In this document: positions 14,362 to 24,552 of the stretch, one piece after another
Position numbering within the stretch: the first letter of the stretch is position 1
How the letters are laid out: every line of letters begins with the position of its first letter
Source of the DNA: Agaribacter marinus
Lineage (GTDB): Bacteria; Pseudomonadota; Gammaproteobacteria; Enterobacterales; Alteromonadaceae
NCBI RefSeq assembly: GCF_030160655.1
Contig: NZ_BSOT01000005.1
Location: forward strand, 1,569,546-1,633,545
Reading direction: 5' to 3'
DNA: 64,000 nt
The notes under the pieces: generated by a model
Seen by the model: only the letters and a program-made list of their open reading frames with translations
Told to the model about the DNA's origin: nothing
The model's database searches: none
Translations under genes and position numbers: made by a program

Positions 14362-17300
14362 GCTTTTGTAGCTCCTCTAAGCGTTCGGTGACTTGACTGA
14401 CATTCACTGAATAATAACCATAGTCCGATAAATCGCCAGAATAAAGGGGACGATTTATCAAGACGCCTCTGTTGTCATAGCAATCAAGAACTGTGCCGCT
14501 TTCGATTTCTTTTCTGCTAACAGCCACAAAGTGTTTAAATAACAATACATTGCTAGTGCTATTGAGCGTTTGCGTTAACTCGCTAAACACTGGAAAGTGG
14601 TTTGGATGTTTTTCATCTGACGAGCGGGTGCGAATATACGGCGTCATGTTAAATCGTGGTTTTATTGCCATGCCGCAATACTGCGCACGCTGCGCGAAGC
14701 GCGCAAGTATTTCGTGCCCCACAAGTTGAGGATCTGGCAATGCCAGTTGCCCTTGTTTAAACAAGGGTAATGCGTCTTTTAGGTGTAAAAGGGATAAATA
14801 ATCGTAGTATAAACATGATAGGCCTTGAGACCTTTGGCAACGCGCAAGTAATACCGAAAACAAACGAGGACTAGACGTCAAAATTAGTGCGGTACTTGTC
14901 ACTATGTCTGTAAATGCGTCAAACAACTGGCTCATTTCATCTTCTGACTGAATCACAATAATTGCGTTATTTAAATCAGGCGTGTCGATTTCATCGGCAA
15001 ACCTAAACATAGATTGTAACGCGCATTCATGCTCATCAGCGGTTCGAATGGACACCGTTTGCTCCGCCTTTTCTTGCGTTAGCTGAATTAACAAGCGTAG
15101 TTGATGATCAAAACTAAACAAAATTGGTCTATCTGCCATGTTAGCGTCGACATTTGCGCTCTGCAGCCTGTTGATATGTATTTCTTCACGCAATTCGGGG
15201 AACGCGACACTTATATCAAATACCGGTGCGGGGAGTTCAAATAAAGATTTTGCCCGCAAGAGTAAATCACGCCAAGCGGCTAATATAAAATTTGCAGAAG
15301 CGAGCACTTTAGCGTCTTCTTGCTGCGAAATTACCTTTCCTAATGCCGCTAAAAAACAGCTTTTTGTAGAAGAAAACAAGACGTGAAAAAAGATTTCACC
15401 GGCTTGTGAGTCAAACAGTTTGTCACTTGTATAGCTAACGATTAAATCCTCAATCTCGTTTGTTTTAACAAAGTCTGTAGGTAAGGTGTTAATGAGAGAA
15501 CTTAGCACATCAGAAAAGTTTTCTGGCTCAAAGCGCTGACTAAACGCATCGATGAATGCGGGCGCGATTGGCAAAAAACATTGCCTAAATGCCGCTAAGG
15601 CTTTTTCTTTTTGCTCGGCACTTTTCACAATAAACACATCGTCCACCGGCAGCGGAATGGTTTTCTCTACTTTTGCACCATCTGAGCAGTTATAGCAATC
15701 AACTGCAAATTGATCGGTTAACTGCTCAAGCATGGTTTTAGACAGTCTAAATTCAAACTTTGTATATACTTGCGGGCAAAAATTACCCGGTACCACTAGC
15801 GACTGTTGCTCTTCGTTGTTACTTGCACGTTTAAATAGCGATTTACCTTTATTGTAGTAACCAGAGGCTTTACTGTGATGCACGTCAGGGTCTTTAAACC
15901 CTAAATCCACACCAAATAGATAAATCTCGCCAAACCCTGCATGACAAAACAGACTCAATGCAAAGTTAGCGACCGTTGGATAGGCAGCCTGCAAGGATCT
16001 GAAAGGAAAGTCTTCTAACAAGAACTTACTGATTGAGGTTGACGCCTCTCCGTTTTTGAACGCTAACAAGGTGTCTTTAAACAAGGCTGTGTTATCGGGA
16101 TGAATGCCATCAACACTGATGAGCGTAATATTTTTTAAATACGCGCTGTCATCCACCCTCGATATCCAGTCAAAATTTGCACGATACAACTCAATTTCTG
16201 CATGAAAATCCGGTGTAATACCATGAGAGTGAAGTGTTTTAAGCGCAGTACCACAACTCACGACGATGGCTTCACCGCTGCACGCTTTAATTTGTTCAAC
16301 GCATTGATCTAGCGATGGGCCATTGCCTACAATAAAGACAGGGTGCTGTGCATATGCACCTTTATGCTCATCTATGGTCTTACTCAAATAAGGAATTTGT
16401 GCTTCCACCGAATACTTAAAGTGAGATAAGCCATAAAAAGAATGATCAAAATTATCCGAAATCGCAAATAAGGTACTCAATGTGTTACGCAATTCCACCA
16501 ACTTTTCCTGAATTTGCGCACTCTCGTAACCTTGCAACATGTAAGAGTTGGTAATTAAATGATTGCCAATCAGGGCAAATTGATAGGTGTACTGCGAAAT
16601 CAAATTGGCATCTAGCTGACCAATATTCAAATAAATATGATGTTCGTTTTCATCAATATGGGTAAAAATACTTGCCCAGTCCGACACTAATAAGGACCAG
16701 TAAAAAAACTCGGGGTTCGGCTCGTTCAACAATACATTTTGCACGGTATGTGCACCAAACATCGCCTCGGGCAAATAACCGTTACCAATACCGAATAATA
16801 TCAATACAGGTATTTCATCTGGCAGTTGTGACTTTTCTTCCGCCTGCGCGGCTAATACCGCACCGCATTCGTTGTAAAACTGATTAAAATAAAAGTGATT
16901 CAGCTTGTTACCCGCGTACCCCATAATCAATGACTCCCGATTAGGGAATCGCGAAAACTCTTCGACTTGCGCATTGGCAGCATCTTTCGCATTTGGTGAG
17001 TACAAACACAAATGAATACGATTAAACAGGCTAATTTGTTTGCTATATTTATGCTGTACCGGCAACCAAATATTCGGCTCGTAGGTAGCAAATACCTCAT
17101 GTAAATCAGGGTAGTATTTTTTTAACGCCGCGAGGTTTTGCGTTAAAGCCTCACTGCCATTTTCTAGTGTTTCCCACTCACTCAAATCGCAGGCATTCGT
17201 CCAAAAAGGTGTATTTGATAAATAGCGATTAGCACTCGTGTCGACTTGCTTTGGGTTACGCAACAAGCGCATTATTTCATTAAAGGTTTCGGTGCGGGTA

Positions 17301-17992
17301 TGCTGAAATACCAATACGTCCGATACCTTACGGCCCTGACTCGCGAGATGTTGTCTTAACTCCTCCAAGTCATCCTGAAGAGAGCTTCCGTCATGAGGCA
17401 CCTGCATAAAAATCATCGCGCCATCGTCGTGTAAACGAGTCAAAAAACCTTGCCAGTCAAAACTAATCGCCGAACAATACAGCTGATGCAAGTCGGTTTC
17501 ATACACAATAATTTGCGTTGGTCTTAAGCGTTCATATAGCAGCGCAAGATGTTCACCTTTACCTAAACCAAGAATGGCAAGCGTATCAATGTGCTCTGCC
17601 TTCGCTTCAATCTTACTTATGTAATTAGTCGCGGAGTCAAGGGTAGCCGCGTCATCCAATGTTAAATAACTTATGTGTTCATCATACTTCAGGTATGCAG
17701 CATGTAATGCCCAATGTTCCACTTGCTGTTTAATTTGTGCATCTACATCGAGCGGATACAGCACTTTTCCAGTAGAAAAATTGACGATATTCTGTTTAGC
17801 ATGTTTATTTAAAAATACACTGGTCGTTTTTGGCGAAAAACGCCGAAGAAATGCCGCTAAATTTGGCAAAAACTTATCAAAGGCCACTAAGCTCCATTGT
17901 AAATTTTGCTGTAACGCCTCACCATGCGACGCTTCTATTGATTGTTGTACCTCTTCATCATCATGGAGGTGATACCGAATATAATCTAACAT
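14354..17992 (-). CDS. maf: Motility accessory factor (DUF115) glycosyltransferase, very long
   Basis: 1212 residues; flagellin pseudaminic-acid transferases of the Maf family are usually about 600-750. The DUF115 core begins near residue 550 with HPVFIVGNGPSLDQ, a Rossmann CMP-sugar site, then VVSCGTALKTLHSHGITPDF and IYLFGVDLGFKDPDVHHSKA. Before it lie two segments that resemble each other and the Maf N-terminal domain: LAILGLGKGEHLALLYERL (about residue 160) and VLILFGIGNGYLPEAMF (about residue 400). The last 400 residues are not recognised. It is the first gene of the pse operon, so it very likely glycosylates the flagellins encoded at 21-25 kb in the cytoplasm before export. Confidence 0.82.
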   Translation of the reverse strand: MLDYIRYHLHDDEEVQQSIEASHGEALQQNLQWSLVAFDKFLPNLAAFLRRFSPKTTSVFLNKHAKQNIVNFSTGKVLYPLDVDAQIKQQVEHWALHAAYLKYDEHISYLTLDDAATLDSATNYISKIEAKAEHIDTLAILGLGKGEHLALLYERLRPTQIIVYETDLHQLYCSAISFDWQGFLTRLHDDGAMIFMQVPHDGSSLQDDLEELRQHLASQGRKVSDVLVFQHTRTETFNEIMRLLRNPKQVDTSANRYLSNTPFWTNACDLSEWETLENGSEALTQNLAALKKYYPDLHEVFATYEPNIWLPVQHKYSKQISLFNRIHLCLYSPNAKDAANAQVEEFSRFPNRESLIMGYAGNKLNHFYFNQFYNECGAVLAAQAEEKSQLPDEIPVLILFGIGNGYLPEAMFGAHTVQNVLLNEPNPEFFYWSLLVSDWASIFTHIDENEHHIYLNIGQLDANLISQYTYQFALIGNHLITNSYMLQGYESAQIQEKLVELRNTLSTLFAISDNFDHSFYGLSHFKYSVEAQIPYLSKTIDEHKGAYAQHPVFIVGNGPSLDQCVEQIKACSGEAIVVSCGTALKTLHSHGITPDFHAEIELYRANFDWISRVDDSAYLKNITLISVDGIHPDNTALFKDTLLAFKNGEASTSISKFLLEDFPFRSLQAAYPTVANFALSLFCHAGFGEIYLFGVDLGFKDPDVHHSKASGYYNKGKSLFKRASNNEEQQSLVVPGNFCPQVYTKFEFRLSKTMLEQLTDQFAVDCYNCSDGAKVEKTIPLPVDDVFIVKSAEQKEKALAAFRQCFLPIAPAFIDAFSQRFEPENFSDVLSSLINTLPTDFVKTNEIEDLIVSYTSDKLFDSQAGEIFFHVLFSSTKSCFLAALGKVISQQEDAKVLASANFILAAWRDLLLRAKSLFELPAPVFDISVAFPELREEIHINRLQSANVDANMADRPILFSFDHQLRLLIQLTQEKAEQTVSIRTADEHECALQSMFRFADEIDTPDLNNAIIVIQSEDEMSQLFDAFTDIVTSTALILTSSPRLFSVLLARCQRSQGLSCLYYDYLSLLHLKDALPLFKQGQLALPDPQLVGHEILARFAQRAQYCGMAIKPRFNMTPYIRTRSSDEKHPNHFPVFSELTQTLNSTSNVLLFKHFVAVSRKEIESGTVLDCYDNRGVLINRPLYSGDLSDYGYYSVNVSQVTERLEELQKRV

Positions 17993-18400
17993 TTAATCTC
18001 ACTGAGTGTATTTAAGCATATCTATGCATGTATAAAAGCGCGTGTTTGTTGGCCTAACTGTTTTACTGACACCGCAAATCGCAATTGCCTCAAGGCCTGC
18101 GATATATCACAAATACCGCCGATTAATTGACAACCTCGTCATACATCGCCGTTTAATTGCGTATTTACGTACAGTTTTCACTATGTAATGAGCTGTATTT
18201 GCAAGTTTTTGACCAACACGCACAACAGTCGAAAGAGAATGGCTTGAGAGAGCGACTGACTGTCGCGTGCGGGTAATAGTAGAGTACAGCTGAAGTTAGC
18301 GTGCGATTGATAAGGTATATATGGTCAAGGATAAGGTGTGATAGAGACTAGCGCATGGGTAAGGACAACAAGCGCTTAAATGAAGGCGCGAATTTGCGGC
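17993..18400. other. Intergenic region between maf and fliT-like gene
   Basis: About 400 bases without an open frame of interest. The promoter of the maf-pse operon should be here, but I find no convincing sigma-28 or sigma-54 match. No strong terminator for the fliD operon was seen. Confidence 0.4.
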
Positions 18401-18736
18401 TTACCCTATATACTTACTTACAGCGTTCTTGCCTTTTGTTACGCCTAAAATTTCTTTTTTTACCGACTGCTGTAAGACTAAAAAATACGCTTCTAGTTGG
18501 CGGTTAATCGAGAGTTCAGCGCGTGCAAACGCTTGTCGCTGTTCTTCCGGCAACTCTGTTAACAAACCCTCAACCGTAAGCGCTCGGTGATGCGCCATTT
18601 CTGATAGCTTATCTACATCAAGCTCATCAGCAGACGCCATAGTGGCTAAGTGCGTATTTATCTCGGTCAATGCAGACGGCGAATGCGCATGCATCAATGA
18701 CGGAAAAGCCACAATATCAGGCTTGTCGTTGGGCAT
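18401..18736 (-). CDS. FliT-like protein downstream of fliS
   Basis: About 111 residues, almost wholly helical, with a central SEMAHHRALTVEGLLTELPE and a heptad-rich C-terminal half (FARAELSINRQLEAYFLVLQ). The position right after fliS, small size and helical character suggest a FliT-type chaperone for the filament cap protein FliD, as in other fla-fliD-fliS clusters, but sequence evidence for the name is thin. Start taken at ATG 18736, inside the end of fliS (20-base overlap), implying coupling. A TTG six bases earlier is the alternative. Confidence 0.6.
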   Translation of the reverse strand: MPNDKPDIVAFPSLMHAHSPSALTEINTHLATMASADELDVDKLSEMAHHRALTVEGLLTELPEEQRQAFARAELSINRQLEAYFLVLQQSVKKEILGVTKGKNAVSKYIG

Positions 18737-19130
18737 AAGCAAGTTGCTTGTCTTGCTCTGGAATTTGTTGCCAAGCCTCTTTAATAGGATAAAACAATTG
18801 AATCACCTCATCGAGCTGCGAGATTGTATTTTCCTGATTTACCGTAATAAGTTTATCAATCATGTAGTCATACAAGTCATGAAGATTATCCGCAAACTCC
18901 CCGCCTGCTTTTGTATCTAGGGTGTCACGTAGATTAATAAATATTGCCGTCGCTTTAGAAATAAATTGTGCACGAGCTGTCACATCATTTCTATCATGCG
19001 CACCTTTTGCAAAAGACAAACGGTCTAAGGCACCTTGCATCAACATCAAGGTTAATTGATGGGGATCAGCCGTCGCAATACGTTGCTTCAAACTATCTTT
19101 TTGATAGGCGTTAATCGCTCTTAATGACAT
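18717..19130 (-). CDS. fliS: Flagellar export chaperone FliS
   Basis: 137 residues, an antiparallel helical bundle that holds flagellin unfolded before export. Family features are NAYQKDSLKQRIATADPHQL at the N-terminus, LTLMLMQGALDRLSFAKGA, and ATAIFINLRDTLDTKAGGEF followed by NLHDLYDYMIDKL. The start lies one base from the fliD stop. It is co-transcribed with flaG and fliD. Confidence 0.93.
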   Translation of the reverse strand: MSLRAINAYQKDSLKQRIATADPHQLTLMLMQGALDRLSFAKGAHDRNDVTARAQFISKATAIFINLRDTLDTKAGGEFADNLHDLYDYMIDKLITVNQENTISQLDEVIQLFYPIKEAWQQIPEQDKQLAYAQRQA

Positions 19131-20588
19131 TTAGTTTAACCCTCCTAGTGCAGCAAATAATGCATTGCCTGTACTTTGTAATTGAGCAACCGTGCTATCT
19201 AAACTTAAATAGCGTGCGCGCAGTGTTTGCTCAAAGCTCTGCATCCTAATTTCAAAACGTTCGCGATCATCCACGACGTTATCTTGCTGTGTTTTTATGC
19301 TGTCTTCGCGTGAAGATAAAATCCCTGAAGACTGTGTAAATTCTTCTGTAAAACTCAATAGCTTGTTGGCAATGCCATTTTCCGAATTAAATAACACGGC
19401 AATGTCATCAAAGTTGTCCTGAAGCGCCGTTTCTAAACGCTCTGCACCTGTTCCTAATCCAAAGTCCGTGGAACCAATTTCCAAACGTCCTTCAATCGTT
19501 AACTCAATCCCTAAAGAAAACAAGCCGCCAAGTTCTGATTCGGCAACATTACTCCCTAGCAAATTACTCAAACCTGACAAAATACCTCGCACCGTTGAGT
19601 CGCCAGCCAATGGGCCATCGGGATCATCATCCGTCGCGCCATAACTGCTCAAACGATCCAATTCGTCATAAAGCTCGTTGTACTTGTCAACAAAGGTACG
19701 AATATTTTCTTCCAAGCCTTCGACATCAAAGCCCACGGTCAGTTTCGACGCAATTGGGTTGTCATCAGTATCTCTTTCAGACAACTGGCTAACGTCAAAG
19801 CGAATACTTTGTAGGGCGTTTTCAAAGGCATTGGTATCGCTCTGTACTTCAATACCATCCACCGTAGCAATTGCATTTTTTGCACTGACCACCGACGTCA
19901 AATAGGTACTAGATTCAGACGAATCAGTCGTGCTAATACGATTTAATTCAGCGTTGTCGTTACTATTAATAACTTTTAAGTCATTGCCATCGCCAGTAAC
20001 ATCTGACGAGAACACTAGCCGAGTGCCGCCATCTACCGTGCCCGTGTTTATTACATTCACGTTTACGCCAAAGTTATTCTCATCCGCATTAATTTGATCT
20101 CGTAACTCAGATAAGGTCGTTCCGGCGGCAATAGATATTGTAAATTCGTCGCCGCTATCACCAATTTTGAATGTCAAATCCGCAGTACCTGCTGATAACA
20201 CAACATCATCGCTACTCGCAAAACCGCCATCCACCGCTTGAGCCGTTTCAATACGACTGCCACTGGCAAGTTGTGTCACTGCAATTTGATAATTACCAGG
20301 TACAGCATCATTCGCTGGACTCGCTGTAAAAGGTGAAATGTTTTCAGACGGGTTTTCGATAGTCGGTTCGCGGCCTGACAAGTTGTTAGTATCTTGCAGT
20401 GCTTTTAAGGCATCTTCAAACTCAGAAAGCTTTGATTTTACTTGACCTACCGCCGAGATTTCGGCTTCGAGGGTAGACTCTTGTCGATTCAACCTTTGCA
20501 ACTTGGGGCCGCGTTCGGCCGCCAACAGCTGTTGTACTAATGACTCAAGGTCTAAACCAGACCCTACGCCCAAAGATTGAATCGACAT
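19131..20588 (-). CDS. fliD: Flagellar filament cap protein FliD (hook-associated protein 2)
   Basis: 485 residues. FliD_N begins SIQSLGVGSGLDLESLVQQL, the classic start; FliD_C begins around residue 235 (VVSAKNAIATVDGIEV) with ENIRTFVDKYNELYDEL and RGILSGLSNLLG. A coiled C-terminus (DRERFEIRMQSFEQTLRARY) ends in MLxxTGNALFAALGG-like sequence. It caps the growing filament and folds incoming flagellin. The middle contains the usual variable D2/D3 surface domains rich in Asp, Asn and Ser. Adjacent fliS and flaG support the call. Confidence 0.95.
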   Translation of the reverse strand: MSIQSLGVGSGLDLESLVQQLLAAERGPKLQRLNRQESTLEAEISAVGQVKSKLSEFEDALKALQDTNNLSGREPTIENPSENISPFTASPANDAVPGNYQIAVTQLASGSRIETAQAVDGGFASSDDVVLSAGTADLTFKIGDSGDEFTISIAAGTTLSELRDQINADENNFGVNVNVINTGTVDGGTRLVFSSDVTGDGNDLKVINSNDNAELNRISTTDSSESSTYLTSVVSAKNAIATVDGIEVQSDTNAFENALQSIRFDVSQLSERDTDDNPIASKLTVGFDVEGLEENIRTFVDKYNELYDELDRLSSYGATDDDPDGPLAGDSTVRGILSGLSNLLGSNVAESELGGLFSLGIELTIEGRLEIGSTDFGLGTGAERLETALQDNFDDIAVLFNSENGIANKLLSFTEEFTQSSGILSSREDSIKTQQDNVVDDRERFEIRMQSFEQTLRARYLSLDSTVAQLQSTGNALFAALGGLN

Positions 20589-20601
20589 AAATCACCTCAT
20601 A

Positions 20602-21102
20602 TTATGCACGCCCATTTATAATGATACCTACCGTGTTGGTAGGATCGGCGGCTAGTTCTTGAACTCTTGCGGCAAAATCAAGTACCTCTTCGGAAGGTAT
20701 TTGCCGGATAACGTCACCAGATTGTTTGTCTCTGACCGTTACCACTTGCTTTGACGTGTCGCTGTCAACTGAAAACGCAAGTTCTGTGCCTGTTGTTCGC
20801 AAAAATTCACTGACACCTCCGATTGCCTCAGAAATGTCGATATTTTCCTCTCTCGCATTTGTATCGGCGGAGCCTAAATTTTCTTTAAGCTTTTTTTCGA
20901 TAGCTTGTTTTTGAGGAAGTTCTGCGACAGACTTATCAACAAATTTCACTTGCTGCATAGCGACAGGGTTTTCTCCTGCACTATGAATACTCGCCCCTGT
21001 CTTAAAACCTACGAGATTACTGTTAACAAATGATTTTTCGTTAATTGACGTCGCTGCATCCCTTGCAAACGCTTGTCCAATTTTAGTGTTTACGATATCC
21101 AT
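20602..21102 (-). CDS. flaG: FlaG family protein
   Basis: 166 residues. The C-terminal 80 residues match FlaG: LAFSVDSDTSKQVVTVRDKQ, SGDVIRQIPSEEVLDFAARVQE. FlaG influences filament length in other polarly flagellated bacteria; its exact mode is unclear. The N-terminal half is variable and probably disordered. It lies between the third flagellin gene and fliD, 13 bases before fliD, in the order common to Vibrio, Aeromonas and Shewanella. Unlike many FlaG proteins of about 120-145 residues it has a slightly long N-terminus. Confidence 0.85.
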   Translation of the reverse strand: MDIVNTKIGQAFARDAATSINEKSFVNSNLVGFKTGASIHSAGENPVAMQQVKFVDKSVAELPQKQAIEKKLKENLGSADTNAREENIDISEAIGGVSEFLRTTGTELAFSVDSDTSKQVVTVRDKQSGDVIRQIPSEEVLDFAARVQELAADPTNTVGIIINGRA

Positions 21103-21205
21103 AATACACTCCTACTGAAAAAAATGAGGAGCGGTGTCACCAAAACTGCTAGTGACCCGCCCGTTCAACGCAACTATTGCAATACCCTAGCCTTCTCTAC
21201 TCAAC

Positions 21206-22042
21206 TTAACCGAGAAGAGACAATGCTATTTGAGGACGTTGATTTGCTTGACTGAGTACAGATAAAGACGCTTGTTGTAATATCTGATTCTTGGTTAAGT
21301 TAGCCGTTTCTGACGCAAAGTCAGTATCTTGAATACGCGAACGTGCAGCAGACAAGTTTTCACTCACGTTACTAATATTACGAATACTGGATTGAAATCT
21401 ATTTTCCACAGCACCTAAACCTGCGCGTATAGAGCCAACAGCAGAAATCGCATTGTCGATTGTTGTTAAGGCACCAGATGCCGCAGCTGACGTTGCTACA
21501 GATACAGCATTTACACCTAAGCCTGTCGCGCTAAAGCCGGCGGTAGGGATTGCTGCCGCTCTTAAGTCAACGTTGACCTTTTGGCCAGCGTTGGCACCCA
21601 CTAAGAAACTTGAATTGTACGTACCATCAAAAATGTTAGTGCCGTTGAATTCAGTCGTGGTTGCAATACGTGAAATTTCTAACAGTAAGCTAGACACTTC
21701 ATTGTTAAGTGCCGTTCTATCTGCCGCCGTATTAATACCATTTTGTGACTGCACAGCGAGTTGGCGAATACGCTGAAGCGCGTTAGTTGTTTCGCCTAAA
21801 GCACCTTCTGCTGTTTGGGTTAACGAAATACCATCATTGGCGTTTCGGACAGCCTCATTTAAACCGTTAATTTGAGCTGTTAATTTATCTGAGATTTGCA
21901 GACCGGCAGCATCATCCGCTGCACTGTTGATACGAAATCCAGACGATAAACGCTCGAATGACTTGTTTAAAGAGTTACTTGAATCAAAAAGTTGACGTTG
22001 TGCGTTAATCGCACTGATATTTGTATTTACAGTTAAAGCCAT
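21206..22042 (-). CDS. Flagellin (copy next to flaG)
   Basis: 278 residues with the two conserved flagellin ends: [40 protein letters not shown] at the N-terminus and [35 protein letters not shown] at the C-terminus. The variable middle (about residues 150-200) is very short, so only D0/D1 and a small surface loop remain; Ser/Thr in that loop ([15 protein letters not shown]) are plausible Pse sites. It has its own sigma-28-type promoter at 22198-22224, giving a leader of about 150 bases. A proline-to-isoleucine difference at the very end (RPQIAL versus RPQAAL) separates it from the other two copies. Confidence 0.95.
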   Translation of the reverse strand: MALTVNTNISAINAQRQLFDSSNSLNKSFERLSSGFRINSAADDAAGLQISDKLTAQINGLNEAVRNANDGISLTQTAEGALGETTNALQRIRQLAVQSQNGINTAADRTALNNEVSSLLLEISRIATTTEFNGTNIFDGTYNSSFLVGANAGQKVNVDLRAAAIPTAGFSATGLGVNAVSVATSAAASGALTTIDNAISAVGSIRAGLGAVENRFQSSIRNISNVSENLSAARSRIQDTDFASETANLTKNQILQQASLSVLSQANQRPQIALSLLG

Positions 22043-22197
22043 ACTACCTCCGAAAGCCAGAAATTTGTGAGAGAGCCGCCAATTTGCGACAAATTTCTGA
22101 CTACTTTTCTTTATTTAAGGTTTTAGGTTCACTACGCCTAAAACTTTGACCTCATTTAGATAAATCGTTTTTTAAATGATTTATCCCTCAACTATAG

Positions 22198-22224
22198 TTA
22201 TCGACCCTGGCTAAAGAACCTTTA
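22198..22224 (-). promoter_or_regulatory. Sigma-28 (FliA) type promoter for flagellin at 21206
   Basis: Minus strand: CTAAA, 15-base spacer, GTCGATAA, close to the FliA consensus TAAA-N15-GCCGATAA. The flagellin start codon is about 155 bases downstream. Confidence 0.8.
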
Positions 22225-22537
22225 GGAAAATAATTAAAAAAATTAGAATTATTTTTAAATGATTGTTTTTAAATGATTTTAAACAATAAAAAAGTGCTAA
22301 AGATATTATTTAGCTGACTATATTTGCACTGTTTTAAATGAAAAATAGCGCCGTAAGCAACGAATCACTGGAGGCCTTACACTAGGCTTTTTTGAAAAAT
22401 TGAAAATAAGCGATCAATCGCCAATATTTTCATAGAAAGTATATTCAACAACAGACAGCAGCATCTTAACGACTGAATTTTGACAGATTGTTACTATTAA
22501 ACATAAATGTGTTTTTATTTTTTAGAACTATTGAAAT

Positions 22538-22613
22538 GCCTAAGCGGAAATTGCAAGGATGCAATCGTAGAGCCCCCACGGATGGGTTTACGGCGCTTTT
22601 ATTCCGCAAAGGC
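22538..22613 (+). repeat. CATGGATG double-hairpin element, copy 1 (shortened)
   Basis: Hairpin 1 is ATTGCAAGGATGCAAT (22550-22565), hairpin 2 CCCACGGATGGG (22575-22586), followed by TTTACGGCGC. Outer arms GCCTAAGCGGAA and TTCCGCAAAGGC pair except for three internal bases. Compared with copy 2 about ten bases are missing left of hairpin 1. It lies 25 bases from copy 2 between two flagellin genes. Confidence 0.7.
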
Positions 22614-22637
22614 CTTGAGTTACACTGGTCCGAGAGA

Positions 22638-22741
22638 ATATATGCTGTGGCTGTGGAATAAAACTTCGATTGCAAGGATGCAATCGTAGAGCCCCCATGG
22701 ATGGGTTTACGGCGCTTTTATTCCACAGCCACGGCATATAT
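22638..22741 (+). repeat. CATGGATG double-hairpin element, copy 2
   Basis: Outer arms of 26 bases at 22638-22663 and 22716-22741 are inverted repeats with one mismatch. The core has hairpin 1 (GATTGCAAGGATGCAATC), GTAGAG, hairpin 2 (CCCATGGATGGG) and TTTACGGCG. The core matches copies 1 and 4; the outer arms do not match any other copy. Could act as a terminator between flagellin genes, although there is no terminal U-run. Confidence 0.75.
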
Positions 22742-23059
22742 AGGAAAGATAAAAAAGTTAAAGTTGGTACAAGCTTTGCTTTAGGAAAAGGGAAGAATTG
22801 AAAAAAGGCTGAGCCATGGGGCGGCCCAGCCAACTTGCTCACGTTAGGAGATGGAGCAAACTCTTTTCGTCGACTGGCAGGATTGTAGAACGTATACTGG
22901 CCTCTCAACCAAATCCTACACTCTCGGTCTTGTTAGTCGACTTTTTACTACTTACACTTCTAAAGTAAGTGCCTTCCCTGGCACGGAGAGGGCCTCTCAA
23001 GCCTTCAAAACCTTATAATTATTAATCACTTAGAAGCTACTACTTACTGTTATTGTTCT

Positions 23060-23890
23060 CTATCCCTGTAACAAACTCAATGCCGCTTGCGGTCTTTGGT
23101 TTGCTTGAGTCAATATTGTTGTACTCGCTTGCTGAATTATTTGCAGACGAGTCAAACTTGCCGTTTCAGCGGCAAAATCTGTATCTCTTATGCGCGATCT
23201 TGCCGCAGATACATTTTCACTGATGTTCGACAGATTTCGAATTGTCGATTGGAATCGATTTTGAATCGCACCTAAATCAGCGCGCTTACCGTCTACCACA
23301 CCAATCGCATCATCAATTTCTTGTAATGAAGCAGATGCCGCGCCTGGCGTTGACACCGTCAAGTTAAACGCACCAAACAAACCACTGTACCCAAAGCCGT
23401 CAACACGACTTACATTTATACTAATGGTTTGCCCAGCATTCGCGCCCACCAAAAACTTTGCAGAATAAGTACCGTCTAATACGTCTACGCCAGCAAATTG
23501 TGTGGTGGTGGCAATTCTCGAAATTTCGACCTTTAATGCAGACACTTCTTTCTGTAAAGCTTGTCGGTCTTGGTCAGTATTTATACCGTTTTGACTCTGA
23601 ATTGCCAAAACACGTATTCTTTGTAAAGCATTTGTTGTCTCTTGCAGCGCCCCTTCAACAGTTTGGGCAAGAGAAATGCCGTCGTTCGCGTTTCGAACCG
23701 CTTGATCTAAGCCCATAATCTGCGACGTCATTCGGTTAGAAATCTGTAAACCTGCGGCATCATCTTTCGCACTGTTAATGCGCAAGCCTGAAGATAATCT
23801 TTCAAATGCAGTATTTAAATTTGTGGTTGTGTCTGTCATATAGCGTCTTGCACTCAATGACGAGACATTAGTATTTACAAAAAGTGACAT
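23060..23890 (-). CDS. Flagellin (middle copy)
   Basis: 276 residues, same architecture: [40 protein letters not shown]-terminal RIRDTDFAAETASLTRLQII and TILTQANQRPQAALSLLQG. It is the most divergent copy (RRYMTDTTTNLNTAFERL instead of [17 protein letters not shown] in the surface loop). TTAGGAG lies 7 bases before the ATG. The nearest sigma-28-type promoter is about 590 bases upstream (24475-24502), an unusually long leader. It may be a minor filament subunit in a spatially ordered filament. Confidence 0.93.
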   Translation of the reverse strand: MSLFVNTNVSSLSARRYMTDTTTNLNTAFERLSSGLRINSAKDDAAGLQISNRMTSQIMGLDQAVRNANDGISLAQTVEGALQETTNALQRIRVLAIQSQNGINTDQDRQALQKEVSALKVEISRIATTTQFAGVDVLDGTYSAKFLVGANAGQTISINVSRVDGFGYSGLFGAFNLTVSTPGAASASLQEIDDAIGVVDGKRADLGAIQNRFQSTIRNLSNISENVSAARSRIRDTDFAAETASLTRLQIIQQASTTILTQANQRPQAALSLLQG

Positions 23891-24103
23891 AATTAACTCC
23901 TAACGATTTTCTAATGTTTGCTCTTATTATTATTGTATTGAGCTCTTTTTTTCAAAAACTGGCACGTAACATGCTTTATTAAATTCGAATCATGGACCGA
24001 TTCGTTCGTTATCAACACTAGATAACGGAGCATGCATGCTGTAACTAAGAGCGAAAGCTCTATGCTGACGGGCAGGTATGGTGTTCCAGACCTCATACCT
24101 CTC

Positions 24104-24124
24104 ACTACCTCCTGGCGTCATTCC
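24104..24124 (-). repeat. Flagellin-trailer repeat, copy in the 23891-24691 gap
   Basis: Minus strand GGAATGACGCCAGGAGGTAG, matching 24648-24668 in 20 of 21 positions. Flanking CTGAC and GTCAG segments could pair around it. Confidence 0.6.
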
Positions 24125-24474
24125 TGTCAGTCGGCAGTTTAGTTGCATTCCCATCAACTACATTCTTTTCTTACTTCAAATGTTAATTTCATTGTTAAGA
24201 GGCAAAGTTTGACCGTCGCCAGTGGCGAGCACTAGTGAGGTTTGAATTGAACTCCTAACGATTTAATTCTTTATTGTTATACACGCTGAATAGTTGGCTA
24301 CTTAGTTCTCTACTTGAATGATATCTGTAATAATTTGGCCTTAAAGGCTGCGTTATCTTTGCGTTAATCCGTGAATAAATTCGCGGCGCTTTTGTTGTTA
24401 TAAACATCACTTAAGTTGAGCATAGCTTTTATTATTGTTTTAAATATTGCTTAGTATCAGCTTGCTTAATTTAG

Positions 24475-24502
24475 TTATCGAACAGATACGGAAAAACCTT
24501 TA
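24475..24502 (-). promoter_or_regulatory. Sigma-28-type promoter upstream of middle flagellin
   Basis: Minus strand: CTAAA, 16-base spacer, TTCGATAA. One base longer than optimum and one -10 mismatch relative to the promoters at 22198 and 25639, with which it shares the trailing AACC/GGTT context. Confidence 0.65.
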
Positions 24503-24552
24503 GAAATTTTCTAAATTATTTGAAAAGTGCTTATTTGGCAGGGACTTACTTA

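Noticed and set aside
14493-17972. Several plus-strand frames within maf
   Set aside because: Antisense to a well-supported 1212-residue gene, without ribosome-binding sites or family features.
22500-22750. CRISPR array (two near-identical units in tandem)
   Set aside because: Only two copies, each with internal hairpins and flanking inverted repeats, and no cas genes. They belong to the double-hairpin family.
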